This document shows, piece by piece, positions 1 to 9,282 of a DNA stretch of 64,000 nt. The stretch is taken from the NCBI RefSeq assembly GCF_007988885.1, contig NZ_BJUZ01000001.1, positions 1,364,001-1,428,000 of the forward strand. The letters are read 5' to 3'. Each line of letters opens with the position of its first letter. Position 1 is the stretch's first letter. The notes beneath the pieces were generated by a model. The model worked only from the letters and a program-made list of their open reading frames with translations, was not told where the DNA came from and ran no database searches. A program made the translations under genes and the position numbers. The DNA is from Gluconobacter wancherniae NBRC 103581. GTDB taxonomy: Bacteria > Pseudomonadota > Alphaproteobacteria > Acetobacterales > Acetobacteraceae.

Positions 1-2012
1 TGCGAGATGTAGCCGAACATTTCCTTCAGCGGCACCTGCGCACGGATCATCACCGTCGAACCAGAGGTTTCCTGGTTCTGAATGATGCCACGACGACGGT
101 TAAGGTCGCCCACCACGTCACCCACGTGATCGTTCGGTGTGGTTATTTCCACATCCATGATTGGCTCAAGAATGACGGGACCGGCATTCTTCATGCCTTC
201 ACGGAAAGCAGCCTTGGCGGCGATTTCGAAGGCCAGAGCCGACGAGTCAACGTCATGGTACTTACCGTCAAGCAGCGTGAACTTGAAATCGACGGTCGGG
301 AAGCCTGCCAGAACACCCGTGGTGGACTGAGCGCGGATACCCTTTTCAACTGCCGGGATGTATTCCTTCGGAATAGCACCACCAACAACCTTGTTCTCAA
401 AAGTGATCTCGTCCTTCTTATCGGAAGGTGCGAACTCAATCTTCACTTCAGCGTACTGACCCGAACCACCCGACTGCTTCTTGTGGGTGTAGGTCTCTAC
501 GTGCGGCTTGGTGATCGTCTCACGATAGGCGACCTGAGGTGCACCAATGTTTGCATCAACGCCGTATTCACGACGCAGACGGTCGACAATGATGTCCAGA
601 TGAAGCTCGCCCATACCGGAAAGAATGGTCTGGCCGGTTTCCTGGTCGGTCTTCAGCTTCAGAGAAGGATCTTCCGCTGTCAGCTTCTGAAGAGCCAGCG
701 TCATCTTCTCTACGCCGTCCTTGGTCTTCGGCTCGACAGAAATATCGATGACCGGAACCGGGAACTGCATGCGCTCCAGAACCACCGGATCAGCAGCGTC
801 AGCAAGCGTATCACCCGTTACGGTGTCCTTGAGGCCCACGAACGCAGCAATGTCACCAGCGCCAACAGACTTCACTTCCTGACGCTTGTCAGCATGCATC
901 TGGAACATGCGGCCAACGCGCTCCTTGTGACCCTTGGTCGTATTAAGGACCGTGTCACCGGAGTTCAGAACGCCACGATAAACGCGGACGAACGTCAGTG
1001 TGCCGTACTTGTCGGAAATGATCTTGAACGCAAGACCAGCAAACTTTCCATCCGGATCGACAGGAACGATCGGCAGGAAGTTTTCGTCAACTTCTTCGTC
1101 TTCCGGCGGCGCAATGCGAATGCCTTCAACTTCATCAGGAGCTGGCAGGTAATCGATCACAGCGTCGAGCAGTGGCTGAACGCCCTTGTTCTTAAACGCC
1201 GTACCACACATGACGGGGCGGAACTCACCGGAGATTGCACCCTTCTTGATGCACTTCTTCAGTGTTGCAACGTCCACATCACCCTTTTCGAAATACTCTT
1301 CCATGGCATCGTTATCCATGGCGAGAGCAGTGTCGAGAAGAACCTGGCGAGCTTCGTCCGCCTTGTCCTTGAGGTCTGCAGGGATCTCTTCGTAGTGGAA
1401 CTTGGCGCCGAGTTCGCCGCCTTCCCATACGATCGCGCGCATCTCGACAAGATCAACAACACCAACGAAATTTTCTTCGGCGCCGATCGGAAGCTGCAGC
1501 GGAACAGCAACGATGTCCAGCTTTTCCTTTAGCGTGTCGAATGCACGGTAGAAATCAGCGCCGGTACGGTCGAGCTTGTTGATGAAGATGATACGCGGAA
1601 CGCTGTAACGATCAGCAAGACGCCAGTTTGTCTCGGACTGCGGCTGCACACCAGCCACACCTTCGATCACGAAGATGGCGCCATCAAGCACGCGGAGCGA
1701 ACGGTTGACTTCAATGTTGAAGTCAATGTGGCCCGGGGTGTCGATGATGTTAATGCGGTTGTCGTTCCACACGCATGTCACAGCAGCAGACGTGATGGTA
1801 ATTCCGCGCTCACGCTCCTGAGCCATGTAATCGGTCGTGGTGTTACCGTCATGGACTTCGCCGATGCGATGCGACATGCCTGTGTAATACAGGATACGCT
1901 CGGTCGTCGTGGTCTTACCAGCATCGATGTGCGCGGTAATACCGATGTTACGGATTTTCGAAAGGGCCGACTTGGCCTCCTCGACGACGTTTTCGGTCAC
2001 GGATTCGGACAC
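1..2012 (-). CDS. fusA: Elongation factor G (3' end cut by window edge)
   Basis: Translational GTPase that drives ribosomal translocation after peptide-bond formation. The minus-strand frame is open from a GTG at 2010-2012, preceded by GGAGG, to the left edge (about 670 codons; the C-terminus is missing). The N-terminus reads [10 protein letters not shown] and leads into [14 protein letters not shown], the P-loop of EF-G/EF-Tu GTPases. I chose GTG because the Shine-Dalgarno sequence sits at the right distance and no ATG lies between it and the conserved start. rpmB lies upstream on the same strand with a 167-bp gap containing two hairpins. Identity is very likely from the GTPase start and the length. 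Confidence 0.93.
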   Translation of the reverse strand, partial: MSESVTENVVEEAKSALSKIRNIGITAHIDAGKTTTTERILYYTGMSHRIGEVHDGNTTTDYMAQERERGITITSAAVTCVWNDNRINIIDTPGHIDFNIEVNRSLRVLDGAIFVIEGVAGVQPQSETNWRLADRYSVPRIIFINKLDRTGADFYRAFDTLKEKLDIVAVPLQLPIGAEENFVGVVDLVEMRAIVWEGGELGAKFHYEEIPADLKDKADEARQVLLDTALAMDNDAMEEYFEKGDVDVATLKKCIKKGAISGEFRPVMCGTAFKNKGVQPLLDAVIDYLPAPDEVEGIRIAPPEDEEVDENFLPIVPVDPDGKFAGLAFKIISDKYGTLTFVRVYRGVLNSGDTVLNTTKGHKERVGRMFQMHADKRQEVKSVGAGDIAAFVGLKDTVTGDTLADAADPVVLERMQFPVPVIDISVEPKTKDGVEKMTLALQKLTAEDPSLKLKTDQETGQTILSGMGELHLDIIVDRLRREYGVDANIGAPQVAYRETITKPHVETYTHKKQSGGSGQYAEVKIEFAPSDKKDEITFENKVVGGAIPKEYIPAVEKGIRAQSTTGVLAGFPTVDFKFTLLDGKYHDVDSSALAFEIAAKAAFREGMKNAGPVILEPIMDVEITTPNDHVGDVVGDLNRRRGIIQNQETSGSTVMIRAQVPLKEMFGYIS

Positions 2013-2037
2013 GGAAAAACCTCCAAAATACAATGAA

Positions 2038-2087
2038 AGGTGCTTCAGCCTGGACTGAAACACCTCTGCTGCGGCCCTGCGGGGCCG
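2038..2087 (-). other. Two hairpins in the fusA leader
   Basis: An imperfect hairpin at 2038-2065 has AGGTG-TTCAG type arms with a single mismatch. A second hairpin, perfect, at 2072-2087 has arms CGGCCC and GGGCCG around a 4-nt loop. Both lie between rpmB and the fusA ribosome binding site. Neither is followed by a T-run on the minus strand, so they are more likely leader structure than an intrinsic terminator. The role is unknown. Confidence 0.35.
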
Positions 2088-2179
2088 AACCTGATTTGTC
2101 CCAGTGGCGGCTGAATGACCCAGACCGCCATGGTTTTCAAGAGCAATTTTCCCCCGAACGACTATTCAGGGAAAAATAA

Positions 2180-2482
2180 TCAGGCCGGCTGTGCAGCCTT
2201 ACGCTCCTGAGCGCGCAGGATGCGGCGCTTGATGACCTGTGCTTCAACCGGCAGCTTGCGGTTCGGCGTACCGAGCAGGAAGGAATCCAGCCCACCGTTG
2301 TGCTCAACCGTACGAATACCGTTGGTGGTCATGCGCATGCGCACAGAAGCACCGAGGATATCGGAGAGCAGTGTGATCTCCTGCAGGTTGGGGAGAAAAC
2401 GACGGCGGGACTTGTTATTGGCGTGGCTGACGTTATTGCCCGTCAGCACGCCCTTGCCCGTGACCTGGCAACGGCGAGACAT
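2180..2482 (-). CDS. rpmB: 50S ribosomal protein L28
   Basis: Structural protein of the large ribosomal subunit. The 100-residue product starts [20 protein letters not shown], the conserved L28 N-terminus, and continues with the RRRFLPNLQ segment; the length suits alphaproteobacterial L28, which has a longer C-terminus than the E. coli protein. It lies between the ABC exporter and fusA, all on the minus strand, and is probably transcribed on its own. Confidence 0.96.
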   Translation of the reverse strand: MSRRCQVTGKGVLTGNNVSHANNKSRRRFLPNLQEITLLSDILGASVRMRMTTNGIRTVEHNGGLDSFLLGTPNRKLPVEAQVIKRRILRAQERKAAQPA

Positions 2483-2575
2483 GTGATACTTCCTCGATGC
2501 TGAATGACGCAGGACAGCGAGGCCCGGCGTGTTCCGTAAATCAGGCGCGGCTTATGACTTACGATCTGACCTGCG

Positions 2576-4381
2576 TCAAGCCTGAATGACACTTTCACCA
2601 GCCTGAACGCTCCACATCCGCGCATAAACCCCATCATTTTGCAGCAGATCCACGTGCGTCCCACGTTCTACGATACGCCCCTCTTCCAGAACAACAATTT
2701 GATCCGCGTTCTGAACTGTCGAAAGGCGATGCGCCACCGTAAAGGTCGTACGCGCCCGTGAGAGAGCGTCCAATTCATTTTGGATCGCAGCCTCAGTCCG
2801 AGTGTCCAGGGCGCTTGTAGCCTCATCCAGCAGCAAGATACGCGGATCTTTCAGGATAACGCGCGCGATCGCCACGCGCTGCTTCTCTCCTCCCGAAAGC
2901 TTCAACCCCCGCTCCCCCACAATGGTCTCATATCCTTCGGGAAGGCTCTCAATGAATGTGTCAATCTGTGCACTCGCAGCCGCAGCCTTCATGGCAGCTT
3001 CGGAAGCAGTCAGATCTCCGTAAGAAATGTTGCGCCCGATGCTGTCATTAAAAAGTGTCGTATCCTGAGGAACAACGCCGATGACCTCACGAAGATCATG
3101 AAGAGTAATATCCCGAAGATCATGTCCGTCGATCAGGATTTCTCCGGAAGTGGGGTCATATGCACGGGTCAACAACCGCCCGAGCGTGGACTTTCCTGAG
3201 CCGGTAGGCCCCACGATTGCCACGGAAGTCCCTGCGGGGGCATTCAGGCTGATATCATGCAGGATCTGCCGCTTCGGCGAATACCCGAACGCAACATTCT
3301 TCAGCACCACCTGCGCTGCACCGCCCGATGACAGGCGCGTTGCAAGACGGACAGGCTCTGCGGCTTCCTGAACTTCTGACTGACGCCCAAGAAGTTCGAG
3401 GTAATGTTCCAGATCCACACGTGCATTCCGCCAGCCTGCACTGACATAATTCAGAGAACCAACTGAAGAATACAGACTGCGCAGATAAGTCCCGATCAGT
3501 ACAAACTGGGCAACACCGATCTTCCCCAAGACGATATCATGTGCAGCCAGCGCAAGCAGCGCCGTAGTGGTCAGGGCAATCAGAACATTTCGCGAGATCT
3601 GTGAAAATCCGATCAACCTCTGAAGCCGGAGTTCAGAGCGCATCAACGCAGACCGAGCCACATCATATAAAGCAATCTCGTGATGCTCATTTCCGAAGCT
3701 GCGCACCGTCTCGAAGTTCAGAATACTGTCCACAAGCTGATGCTGAGCCTGACTGCTCGCAACGTTGCGCTCCCGTCGCGCCTGCATCCTCAGACGCGTA
3801 AAAATAAAAGATACGCTTCCATATATTCCGATGGTGAAGACAAGCAGAGCCACGTACCGCCAGTTGAAGATGCGTAGAATGACAATCAGCGTCAGACCAA
3901 GCTCAATGACGTTTGGCAGGACATTGAACAGAACAAGGCTCAGCAATGTACCAACGGCGTCCGATCCACGATCAAGAGTTCTCGTTACCGCACCAGTCTG
4001 CCGATCAAGATGAAAGCGGCTACTCATGGCATGCAGGTGCTTCAGGCCAAGAAGAGCCACCCGCCTTTGCAGATCGGCGCTGGCTGGAGCGATCAGCATG
4101 TCTCGCAAGGGCGACGAAATTCCGGACACAATACGAATGATCGCATATTGAGCGATCAACCATACAGGCACACTCATGAGGGCCTGCTTTTCAGAGAGCA
4201 CACCGACCATCCGGCTGAAGAGCCACGGCGTGGCAACAGTGGCCCCGCTTTCAAGCAGAAGAAGAACCAGTGTCACGACGATGCGCAAGGCCAGAGGGGT
4301 AATCTGGGGCGGTCGAATTTGCCGCCAGAGGTCCAGAAGCGAAATCCGGACCGGAGACGACGAATCGGAAGTTTTCAGCAT
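2576..4381 (-). CDS. ABC exporter, Atm1-type (fused membrane and ATPase domains)
   Basis: A half-transporter with an N-terminal six-helix membrane domain (about residues 30-320) and a C-terminal ATPase. The ATPase has Walker A GPTGSGKST, the signature LSGGEKQR and Walker B ILLLDEATSALD. FHLDRQTGAVTRTLDRGSD and LFNVLPNVIELGLT in the membrane domain match the Atm1/ABCB7 family, which exports glutathione-linked sulfur or metal compounds; the substrate here is inferred. A TTG at 4417 would lengthen the frame by 12 residues but leave 2 bp to the divergent Nudix start, so I prefer the ATG at 4381. It should work as a homodimer in the inner membrane. Confidence 0.85.
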   Translation of the reverse strand: MLKTSDSSSPVRISLLDLWRQIRPPQITPLALRIVVTLVLLLLESGATVATPWLFSRMVGVLSEKQALMSVPVWLIAQYAIIRIVSGISSPLRDMLIAPASADLQRRVALLGLKHLHAMSSRFHLDRQTGAVTRTLDRGSDAVGTLLSLVLFNVLPNVIELGLTLIVILRIFNWRYVALLVFTIGIYGSVSFIFTRLRMQARRERNVASSQAQHQLVDSILNFETVRSFGNEHHEIALYDVARSALMRSELRLQRLIGFSQISRNVLIALTTTALLALAAHDIVLGKIGVAQFVLIGTYLRSLYSSVGSLNYVSAGWRNARVDLEHYLELLGRQSEVQEAAEPVRLATRLSSGGAAQVVLKNVAFGYSPKRQILHDISLNAPAGTSVAIVGPTGSGKSTLGRLLTRAYDPTSGEILIDGHDLRDITLHDLREVIGVVPQDTTLFNDSIGRNISYGDLTASEAAMKAAAASAQIDTFIESLPEGYETIVGERGLKLSGGEKQRVAIARVILKDPRILLLDEATSALDTRTEAAIQNELDALSRARTTFTVAHRLSTVQNADQIVVLEEGRIVERGTHVDLLQNDGVYARMWSVQAGESVIQA

Positions 4382-4419
4382 TCCCGGACTATGGAGAGCC
4401 GAAAGCACACTTTGCAATC

Positions 4420-5289
4420 ATGAGACCACATGTCAGAGTTTCGTCTGTGTCTGACAATATCCTTTCCCCACAAGCCCTTCCGTTCCTGCGCCACATAGAG
4501 CGCTGCAATCAGGCTCGCCTTCCTGGTGAGCGCACACCCCTTTTTTATCAGGGCCGACAGATTGGCTGGATTGCCCCAGAAATTGCCCCTGCCCTAACGT
4601 TAAAAGGCCTCCGCACCGGCACTTCATTCATCCTTCAGGATGCCAGCATCCTCGAATCTCTGGGGCACGAACTTGCGTTGTCGGGGCTATACACATCCCA
4701 CAATGAACTCTTTGATGTCCGTGACGACGAAGACAACGTCATTGGACAGATCGATAGAGGAGCCATTCCCCTCTTTGGTCTACCAGCAGAGGGCATTCAC
4801 CTGAATGGGCTGGTCAATACGCCAGATGGCCTCAAAATCTGGATAGCACGCCGCAGTGCATCAAAACGTCTGGACCCATGCAAACTGGACCATATTGTCG
4901 CCGGAGGAATGAGCGCAGGCCTCACCGCCACAGAAACGCTCATTAAAGAAGCACACGAAGAAGCAGGCATTCCTGAAGCAATCGCACAGAAGGCCGTGCC
5001 CGTAGCCCGCATCCAGTATGCTCTGGAACGTGCCGAGGGCTTGAGGCGCGACATTCTGCATTGCTTCGATCTTTATCTGCCGAATAATTTCGTGCCCGTT
5101 GCGGAGGATGGTGAAGTCGAGAGTTTTCATCTGGAAAGCCTGAGCGACATCTTCTGCCGCGTGCGTGACACCAACGACTTCAAGTTCAACGTCAATCTGG
5201 TCCTGATTGACCTCTTCATCCGTCAGAATTTCTTCTCAGTTACGGATTCCATCATTCTTGCGAAGGCGCTACGAGGCCACCGTTCATGA
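4420..5289 (+). CDS. Nudix hydrolase with DUF4743-like N-terminal region
   Basis: Predicted to hydrolyse a nucleoside-diphosphate-linked substrate. A Nudix box variant, GGMSAGLTATETLIKEAHEEAG, lies near residue 170: the EAHEEAG core is intact, but the usual first Glu is Leu and the Arg of REx is Lys. Both changes fit the subgroup related to the C-terminal half of eukaryotic thiamine pyrophosphokinase Tnr3, which has a similar 120-residue N-terminal region. The ATG at 4420 leaves almost no space to the divergent exporter; a GTG at 4447 is an alternative start. The stop overlaps the next ORF by 4 bp, so the two are probably co-transcribed. The exact substrate is unknown. Confidence 0.75.
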   Translation: MRPHVRVSSVSDNILSPQALPFLRHIERCNQARLPGERTPLFYQGRQIGWIAPEIAPALTLKGLRTGTSFILQDASILESLGHELALSGLYTSHNELFDVRDDEDNVIGQIDRGAIPLFGLPAEGIHLNGLVNTPDGLKIWIARRSASKRLDPCKLDHIVAGGMSAGLTATETLIKEAHEEAGIPEAIAQKAVPVARIQYALERAEGLRRDILHCFDLYLPNNFVPVAEDGEVESFHLESLSDIFCRVRDTNDFKFNVNLVLIDLFIRQNFFSVTDSIILAKALRGHRS

Positions 5290-5714
5290 ATATCCTACAC
5301 CGCACCGCCATGGTCGTACCCTTCTTCCTGCTGGGCGGCTGCGTAGTGCCCGTCAGCGTAACTCCGAACCTTTGCAGAGCCATGCAAGCCACAGACATGC
5401 TTCAGGTGCATTTAATGTTCGGAACCAGTTTCCACGGTGGCAACCTGATAGCCGCGTCAGACTGGAACGATTTCGTAGCGAAGGAAATAACACCACGTTT
5501 CCCGGCCGGATTTACCGTTCTCGACAGCAACGGCCAATGGCTCGACACCGTCCGCCATACTGTCACCAGAGAGCCCTCGCGGATCGTCTGGATTTCCACC
5601 CCAGACAGACGCAACCTTCAGCATGACCTGAATGCTATCCGCGACGCCTACAAAACCCGCTTCGATCAGCAGGCTGTTGGCCTGACCATACAAAACGGAT
5701 GTGCATCTTTCTGA
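5286..5714 (+). CDS. DUF3574 lipoprotein
   Basis: A 142-residue protein of unknown function. It begins with a short hydrophobic signal ending in the lipobox LLGGC (Cys near residue 19), so it should be lipid-anchored in the envelope. The mature part holds the DUF3574 pattern: LMFGTSF, SDWNDFVAKEITPRFPAGFTV and a following GQW. Its ATG overlaps the Nudix stop (ATGA), which indicates translational coupling. No catalytic residues are recognisable. Confidence 0.75.
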   Translation: MNILHRTAMVVPFFLLGGCVVPVSVTPNLCRAMQATDMLQVHLMFGTSFHGGNLIAASDWNDFVAKEITPRFPAGFTVLDSNGQWLDTVRHTVTREPSRIVWISTPDRRNLQHDLNAIRDAYKTRFDQQAVGLTIQNGCASF

Positions 5715-5811
5715 TAGGCAAATCCGTTCATAACAGCTGACAATACGCAATTCATTTGATGTCTGATACGGTGTTCCAGACATTCAGTCACCCACGTGGC
5801 CAAGGATCCCC

Positions 5812-6930
5812 ATGACCGAACTCGCTCCACCTTCACCCCCTGACGTGATCCCTGTAGAGGCCTCTGCGGCTCCAGGTACGATCCAGAGGCGTGCACGTGG
5901 CTTTCTGGCACTGTTTTTCGTGGCAATCGGCCTCTTCACACTCAAGACATTCCTGCCAGCGCTTCTATGGGGCTGCGTCTTTGCAATCTCTCTTTGGCCC
6001 CTGTACCGCTACACAGAACAGCGCTTTGGCCGCAGCGAGTGGCTTCCCGTAGCCTTTACACTTGCCGTCACGCTGATTTTTCTGATCCCGCTGTCTCTGG
6101 TAGGCGTCAAGATTGCTGACGAAACACAGAGTGTCCTGCGCTGGATCGACGATGTCCGCAACAATGGCATTGCAATGCCGGAGTGGGTGCATCACCTGCC
6201 CGTAGCGTCCACACAGGTCACCAACTGGTGGCAGAACAACCTGACCAGCCCACAGCGGCTATCACACCTGCTACATTCCGTTGACATCGCTCATAGCATG
6301 CAGATGACGAAGCAGCTTGGCTCTCAAGTTGCACGTCGCGGAACTTTATTCGCCTTTTCGCTGCTGACGTTGTTCTTCCTCCTCAAGGACGGTGAATACG
6401 TCATTCACAAATGCCTCGTCGGCTCCCATCGCCTTTTCGGAGAGCAGGGAGAAAATGTGGCCAAGCAGATGGTCTCTTCGGTCCATGGAACCTTGGCAGG
6501 ACTGGTCCTGGTGGGACTTGGTGAGGGCGCTATCATGGCCGCCGCATACATTTCTACTGGCGCGCCACAGCCTCTTCTTTTCGGAATGCTAACAGCCGTA
6601 GCTGCGATGATTCCTTTTCTCGCCTGGCCTACGATCGCATTCATCAGTCTGCTGCTTTTGGCGAAGGGCAGCATGATCGGCGCGATTATCGTTATGGCGC
6701 TCGGATCAGTGGTGATTTTCGTGGCAGATCATTTCATCCGTCCTGCCCTGATTGGCGGTAGCACGAAAATGCCATTTCTGTGGGTCTTACTCGGAATTCT
6801 TGGCGGGGCAGAAACATGGGGCCTGCTTGGCCTGTTTCTTGGGCCAGCCATTATGGCGGCACTCCACCTACTGTGGACACTCTGGACAGCCGAAACCCCG
6901 GAAGAGGCTCAGTCAGAGGGAGAATTTTAA
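5812..6930 (+). CDS. AI-2E family transporter (PerM/YdiK-like permease)
   Basis: A 372-residue integral membrane protein with about eight hydrophobic segments, starting near residue 30 (ALFFVAIGLFTLKTFLPALLWG) and ending with a cluster between 210 and 350. The arrangement, two N-terminal helices, a soluble central stretch and a C-terminal helical block with WALLGL/GLFLGPA-like ends, is that of the AI-2E exporter family (Pfam 01594). Substrates are seldom proven; some members export quorum signals and others act as Na+/H+ antiporters. It is read alone, with tRNA-Pro convergent just downstream. Confidence 0.85.
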   Translation: MTELAPPSPPDVIPVEASAAPGTIQRRARGFLALFFVAIGLFTLKTFLPALLWGCVFAISLWPLYRYTEQRFGRSEWLPVAFTLAVTLIFLIPLSLVGVKIADETQSVLRWIDDVRNNGIAMPEWVHHLPVASTQVTNWWQNNLTSPQRLSHLLHSVDIAHSMQMTKQLGSQVARRGTLFAFSLLTLFFLLKDGEYVIHKCLVGSHRLFGEQGENVAKQMVSSVHGTLAGLVLVGLGEGAIMAAAYISTGAPQPLLFGMLTAVAAMIPFLAWPTIAFISLLLLAKGSMIGAIIVMALGSVVIFVADHFIRPALIGGSTKMPFLWVLLGILGGAETWGLLGLFLGPAIMAALHLLWTLWTAETPEEAQSEGEF

Positions 6931-6948
6931 GGGGTATTACCGCAGGAC

Positions 6949-7025
6949 TGGTCGGGCAGGCGGGATTCGAACCCACGACCCCCAGTCCCCCAGACTGGTG
7001 CGCTACCAGGCTGCGCTACTGCCCG
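6949..7025 (-). tRNA. tRNA-Pro (anticodon GGG)
   Basis: A 77-nt cloverleaf on the minus strand with encoded CCA. The acceptor arms CGGGCAG and CTGCCCG pair perfectly, the T-arm carries GGTTCGAATCC, and the anticodon stem CCAGT/ACTGG encloses loop CTGGGGG, giving anticodon GGG. It lies convergent to the AI-2E transporter. Confidence 0.97.
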
Positions 7026-7084
7026 TCCGTCCTGCGGTGGCGGTGGTGTAGCAGCGTAAGCCGGTTACCGCAATGGGGCTCGTA

Positions 7085-7903
7085 TCAATTTGGAAGAAGA
7101 TTTCTCATAAGCTGTAACTCTTCCAGAATTTCCAGAAGCTCGGAGCGAAGATATGCATTCTCGTTTCTGAGAGATTCCACGTCTTGAACGGCGCTTGATG
7201 CCTCATCAGAAATCATCTGGTGAGTTTCCATGGGTTCCAAAGCCTCCGATGCAGGCTCCAGATCAATGGTCGCCTCTTCAATGACGATAATAGCCGAGCC
7301 CGTAAACTCTGCTTCTGCTTCTGCTTCTGCTTCTGCTTCTGCTTCTGCTTCTGCTTCTGCTTCTGCTTCTGCTTCTGCTTCTGCTTCTGCTTCTGCTTCT
7401 GCTTCTGCTTCTGCTTCTGCTTCTGCTTCTGCTTCTGCTTCTGGAAAATAATCCGAGCCAGTATATTCCTCTGCAATCAGAATTTCATCAGATAGTGTAG
7501 ATGAGTCTGGTTTTTTTTCTGCAGCTTGGACCGCTTCGTCTTGTTCAGATAAAATATCAGCAGCCACTTCAGTGAAGGGGGCTTTATTTTTTGTCGCTGC
7601 GCGCGTCTCGCGAAGAACACGCATGACACTGTGCCCTTTGTAACCCTGAACATAGAGAATATCCGAAATTTGACGAATGATCTCGATATCCTGCGGGCTA
7701 TAATAACGACGCCCACTTTCTCCCCGAAACGGCTTTATAACCGGATACATCGTCTCCCAAGAGCGAAGTCTGTGCTGGGGAATATGTAATTCTTCGGCAA
7801 CCTCGCTAATCGTCCGATAAGCGTTAGGGGCTTTCTTCAGTCGCTCAGAAGCGTCTCTCCCCAGAATTACTACCTGTTGCTGATCGGGAGAACTGTTAGT
7901 CAT
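7085..7903 (-). CDS. MerR-type HTH regulator with (Ala-Glu)n repeat
   Basis: A 272-residue DNA-binding protein. The MerR-like winged helix covers about residues 27-110: [22 protein letters not shown], then [16 protein letters not shown] and a [14 protein letters not shown] stretch. It is followed by an acidic linker, about 22 tandem Ala-Glu dipeptides, and a C-terminal leucine-rich coiled coil ([20 protein letters not shown]). The start at 7903 gives an 8-bp overlap with the ihfA stop, and a longer frame to 7945 is less likely. MerR-family genes after ihfA are common in alphaproteobacteria; the target is unknown. A role as an oligomerising regulator is inferred. Confidence 0.85.
   Translation of the reverse strand: MTNSSPDQQQVVILGRDASERLKKAPNAYRTISEVAEELHIPQHRLRSWETMYPVIKPFRGESGRRYYSPQDIEIIRQISDILYVQGYKGHSVMRVLRETRAATKNKAPFTEVAADILSEQDEAVQAAEKKPDSSTLSDEILIAEEYTGSDYFPEAEAEAEAEAEAEAEAEAEAEAEAEAEAEAEAEAEAEAEAEAEAEFTGSAIIVIEEATIDLEPASEALEPMETHQMISDEASSAVQDVESLRNENAYLRSELLEILEELQLMRNLLPN
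7308..7443 (-). repeat. Perfect hexanucleotide tandem repeat inside the merR-like gene
   Basis: About 22 uninterrupted copies of a 6-bp unit (GCTTCT on the plus strand, AGAAGC on the coding strand), read as Ala-Glu repeats. Because the unit is two codons long, gain or loss by slipped-strand replication changes linker length without shifting the frame. No interrupting base is visible, which suggests recent or continuing expansion. Confidence 0.97.
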
Positions 7904-8228
7904 TTGCTTCCGCCGCCAGGGTCTCTGCCTCATTCGCCAGCTCATCGCCGTTCATGCGGGCTCTGAGAATCTGTGACGGACGGAATACCAGCACGGCACG
8001 AGGGAGAATAGGCACTTCTATGCCCGTTTTGGGATTACGACCGACACGACGGCCTTTCTGGCGAACCGCGAAAGTTCCGAAACCGCTCAATTTCACGGTC
8101 TCGCCGCGAGCAAGTGTACTGGATATGGTTTCCAATACACTTTCCAGCAAAATCGCAGAATCGTTTCTGGACAGCCCTATCTGGCTGTAGATGTGCTCAG
8201 CAAGATTTGCTCGTGTGACTGTGCTCAT
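7896..8228 (-). CDS. ihfA: Integration host factor subunit alpha
   Basis: DNA-bending HU/IHF-family protein; with IhfB (encoded at 22962-23267) it forms the heterodimer that kinks DNA at recombination sites and promoters. The 110-residue product has the family core: [12 protein letters not shown], then the DNA-arm segment [23 protein letters not shown]. The RVGRNPKTG consensus is intact. It sits after fabH and its stop overlaps the MerR gene start, so it belongs to the rpmF-plsX-fabH operon. Confidence 0.93.
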   Translation of the reverse strand: MSTVTRANLAEHIYSQIGLSRNDSAILLESVLETISSTLARGETVKLSGFGTFAVRQKGRRVGRNPKTGIEVPILPRAVLVFRPSQILRARMNGDELANEAETLAAEAND

Positions 8229-8308
8229 GACACATGCGTATCATGTCCGTAAGAACAGTCAAACGAATCAGTGTTTAAGGCCTGATTTAGTCTGATCTCG
8301 ACAGATTT

Positions 8309-9268
8309 TTACATCCGGACCAGAGCAGAACCCCAGGTAAGTCCGCCACCAAGAGCTTCCATCAGAACCAGATCGCCCTTCTGGATACGTCCATCGTGAA
8401 CCGCTTCGTTCAGAGCCAACGGAATCGAGGCAGCCGAAGTATTGGCATGGCGATCGACCGTCACGACGACCCGCTCAGATGAAAGGGCCAACTTTTTAGC
8501 CATGCCATCAATAATGCGAATATTGGCCTGATGAGGCACAAGCCACTGAACATCTTCAGCCGTCAGGCCGTTCACACTCAGGGCTTCGTCAACAGCAGCA
8601 GAGAGTTTCGCCACGGCATGACGGAAGATCTCGCGACCCTGCATTTTCAGGTGTTGGGTCGTCCCCGCACACCCGGCCGCACCATCAACATAGAGCAGAT
8701 CACCGAGACGCCCATCGGAATGAAGATGGGTGGAAAGAACCCCTTCCCCATCGGAGCCTCCCTCTTCCAGCAAAACCGCACCCGCTCCGTCGCCAAAGAG
8801 CACGCAGGTCGTACGATCATTCCAGTCCATCAGTCGCGAGAACACCTCGACGCCAATGACCAGAACACGTCTTGCCTGCCCAGCGCAGATAAGCGCATTG
8901 GCCGTTGAAAGAGCATAGATAAAGCCTGAGCAGGCTGCACTTACGTCAAAACCGAAGCCAGAAGTCATTCCCAGACCCGCCTGAACACGAGCCCCCACGG
9001 ATGGGAAAACCTGATCGGGAGTTGACGTAGCAACAACCACTGCATCGACATTTGCAGGCGAGACCCCAGCATGGTCGAGAGCTTTTCTGGCTGCATCGGT
9101 GGCCATGCTCACGGCATTTTCGTCACCGGAGACAATGTGCCGCTGGAGAATACCGGTTCGCGCACGGATCCACTCGTCAGACGTATCTACACGAACAGCG
9201 AGTTCGTCGTTCGTAACGACCTGAACGGGCAGGCAGCCACCAACACCAGTAATCCGGGCACGCTTCAT
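8309..9268 (-). CDS. fabH: 3-oxoacyl-ACP synthase III (KAS III)
   Basis: Condenses acetyl-CoA with malonyl-ACP to begin type II fatty acid synthesis in the cytoplasm. The catalytic triad is visible: Cys in VSAACSGFIYAL, His in PHQANIRI and Asn in HANTSAAS. The thiolase-fold ending MEALGGGLTWGSAL is also conserved. The frame runs back to a TTG at 9286 that overlaps the plsX stop; I favour the ATG at 9268 because MKRARITGVGGCLP is the usual FabH N-terminus, though 9277 is possible. The plsX-fabH order is the standard fatty acid and phospholipid arrangement. Confidence 0.95.
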   Translation of the reverse strand: MKRARITGVGGCLPVQVVTNDELAVRVDTSDEWIRARTGILQRHIVSGDENAVSMATDAARKALDHAGVSPANVDAVVVATSTPDQVFPSVGARVQAGLGMTSGFGFDVSAACSGFIYALSTANALICAGQARRVLVIGVEVFSRLMDWNDRTTCVLFGDGAGAVLLEEGGSDGEGVLSTHLHSDGRLGDLLYVDGAAGCAGTTQHLKMQGREIFRHAVAKLSAAVDEALSVNGLTAEDVQWLVPHQANIRIIDGMAKKLALSSERVVVTVDRHANTSAASIPLALNEAVHDGRIQKGDLVLMEALGGGLTWGSALVRM

Positions 9269-9282
9269 TTTCTGCATAACCT

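Noticed and set aside
126-1532. Long plus-strand frame (468 residues)
   Set aside because: It is antisense to fusA, whose protein is unmistakable; this is a codon-bias shadow.
7308-7443. Possible CRISPR-like array
   Set aside because: The unit is 6 bp with no spacers; it is a coding microsatellite. No CRISPR array or cas gene was seen in the window.
7220-7495. Phe-Cys repeat protein on the plus strand and Gln-Lys repeat frame on the minus strand
   Set aside because: Both are other-frame readings of the hexanucleotide repeat in the MerR-type gene.
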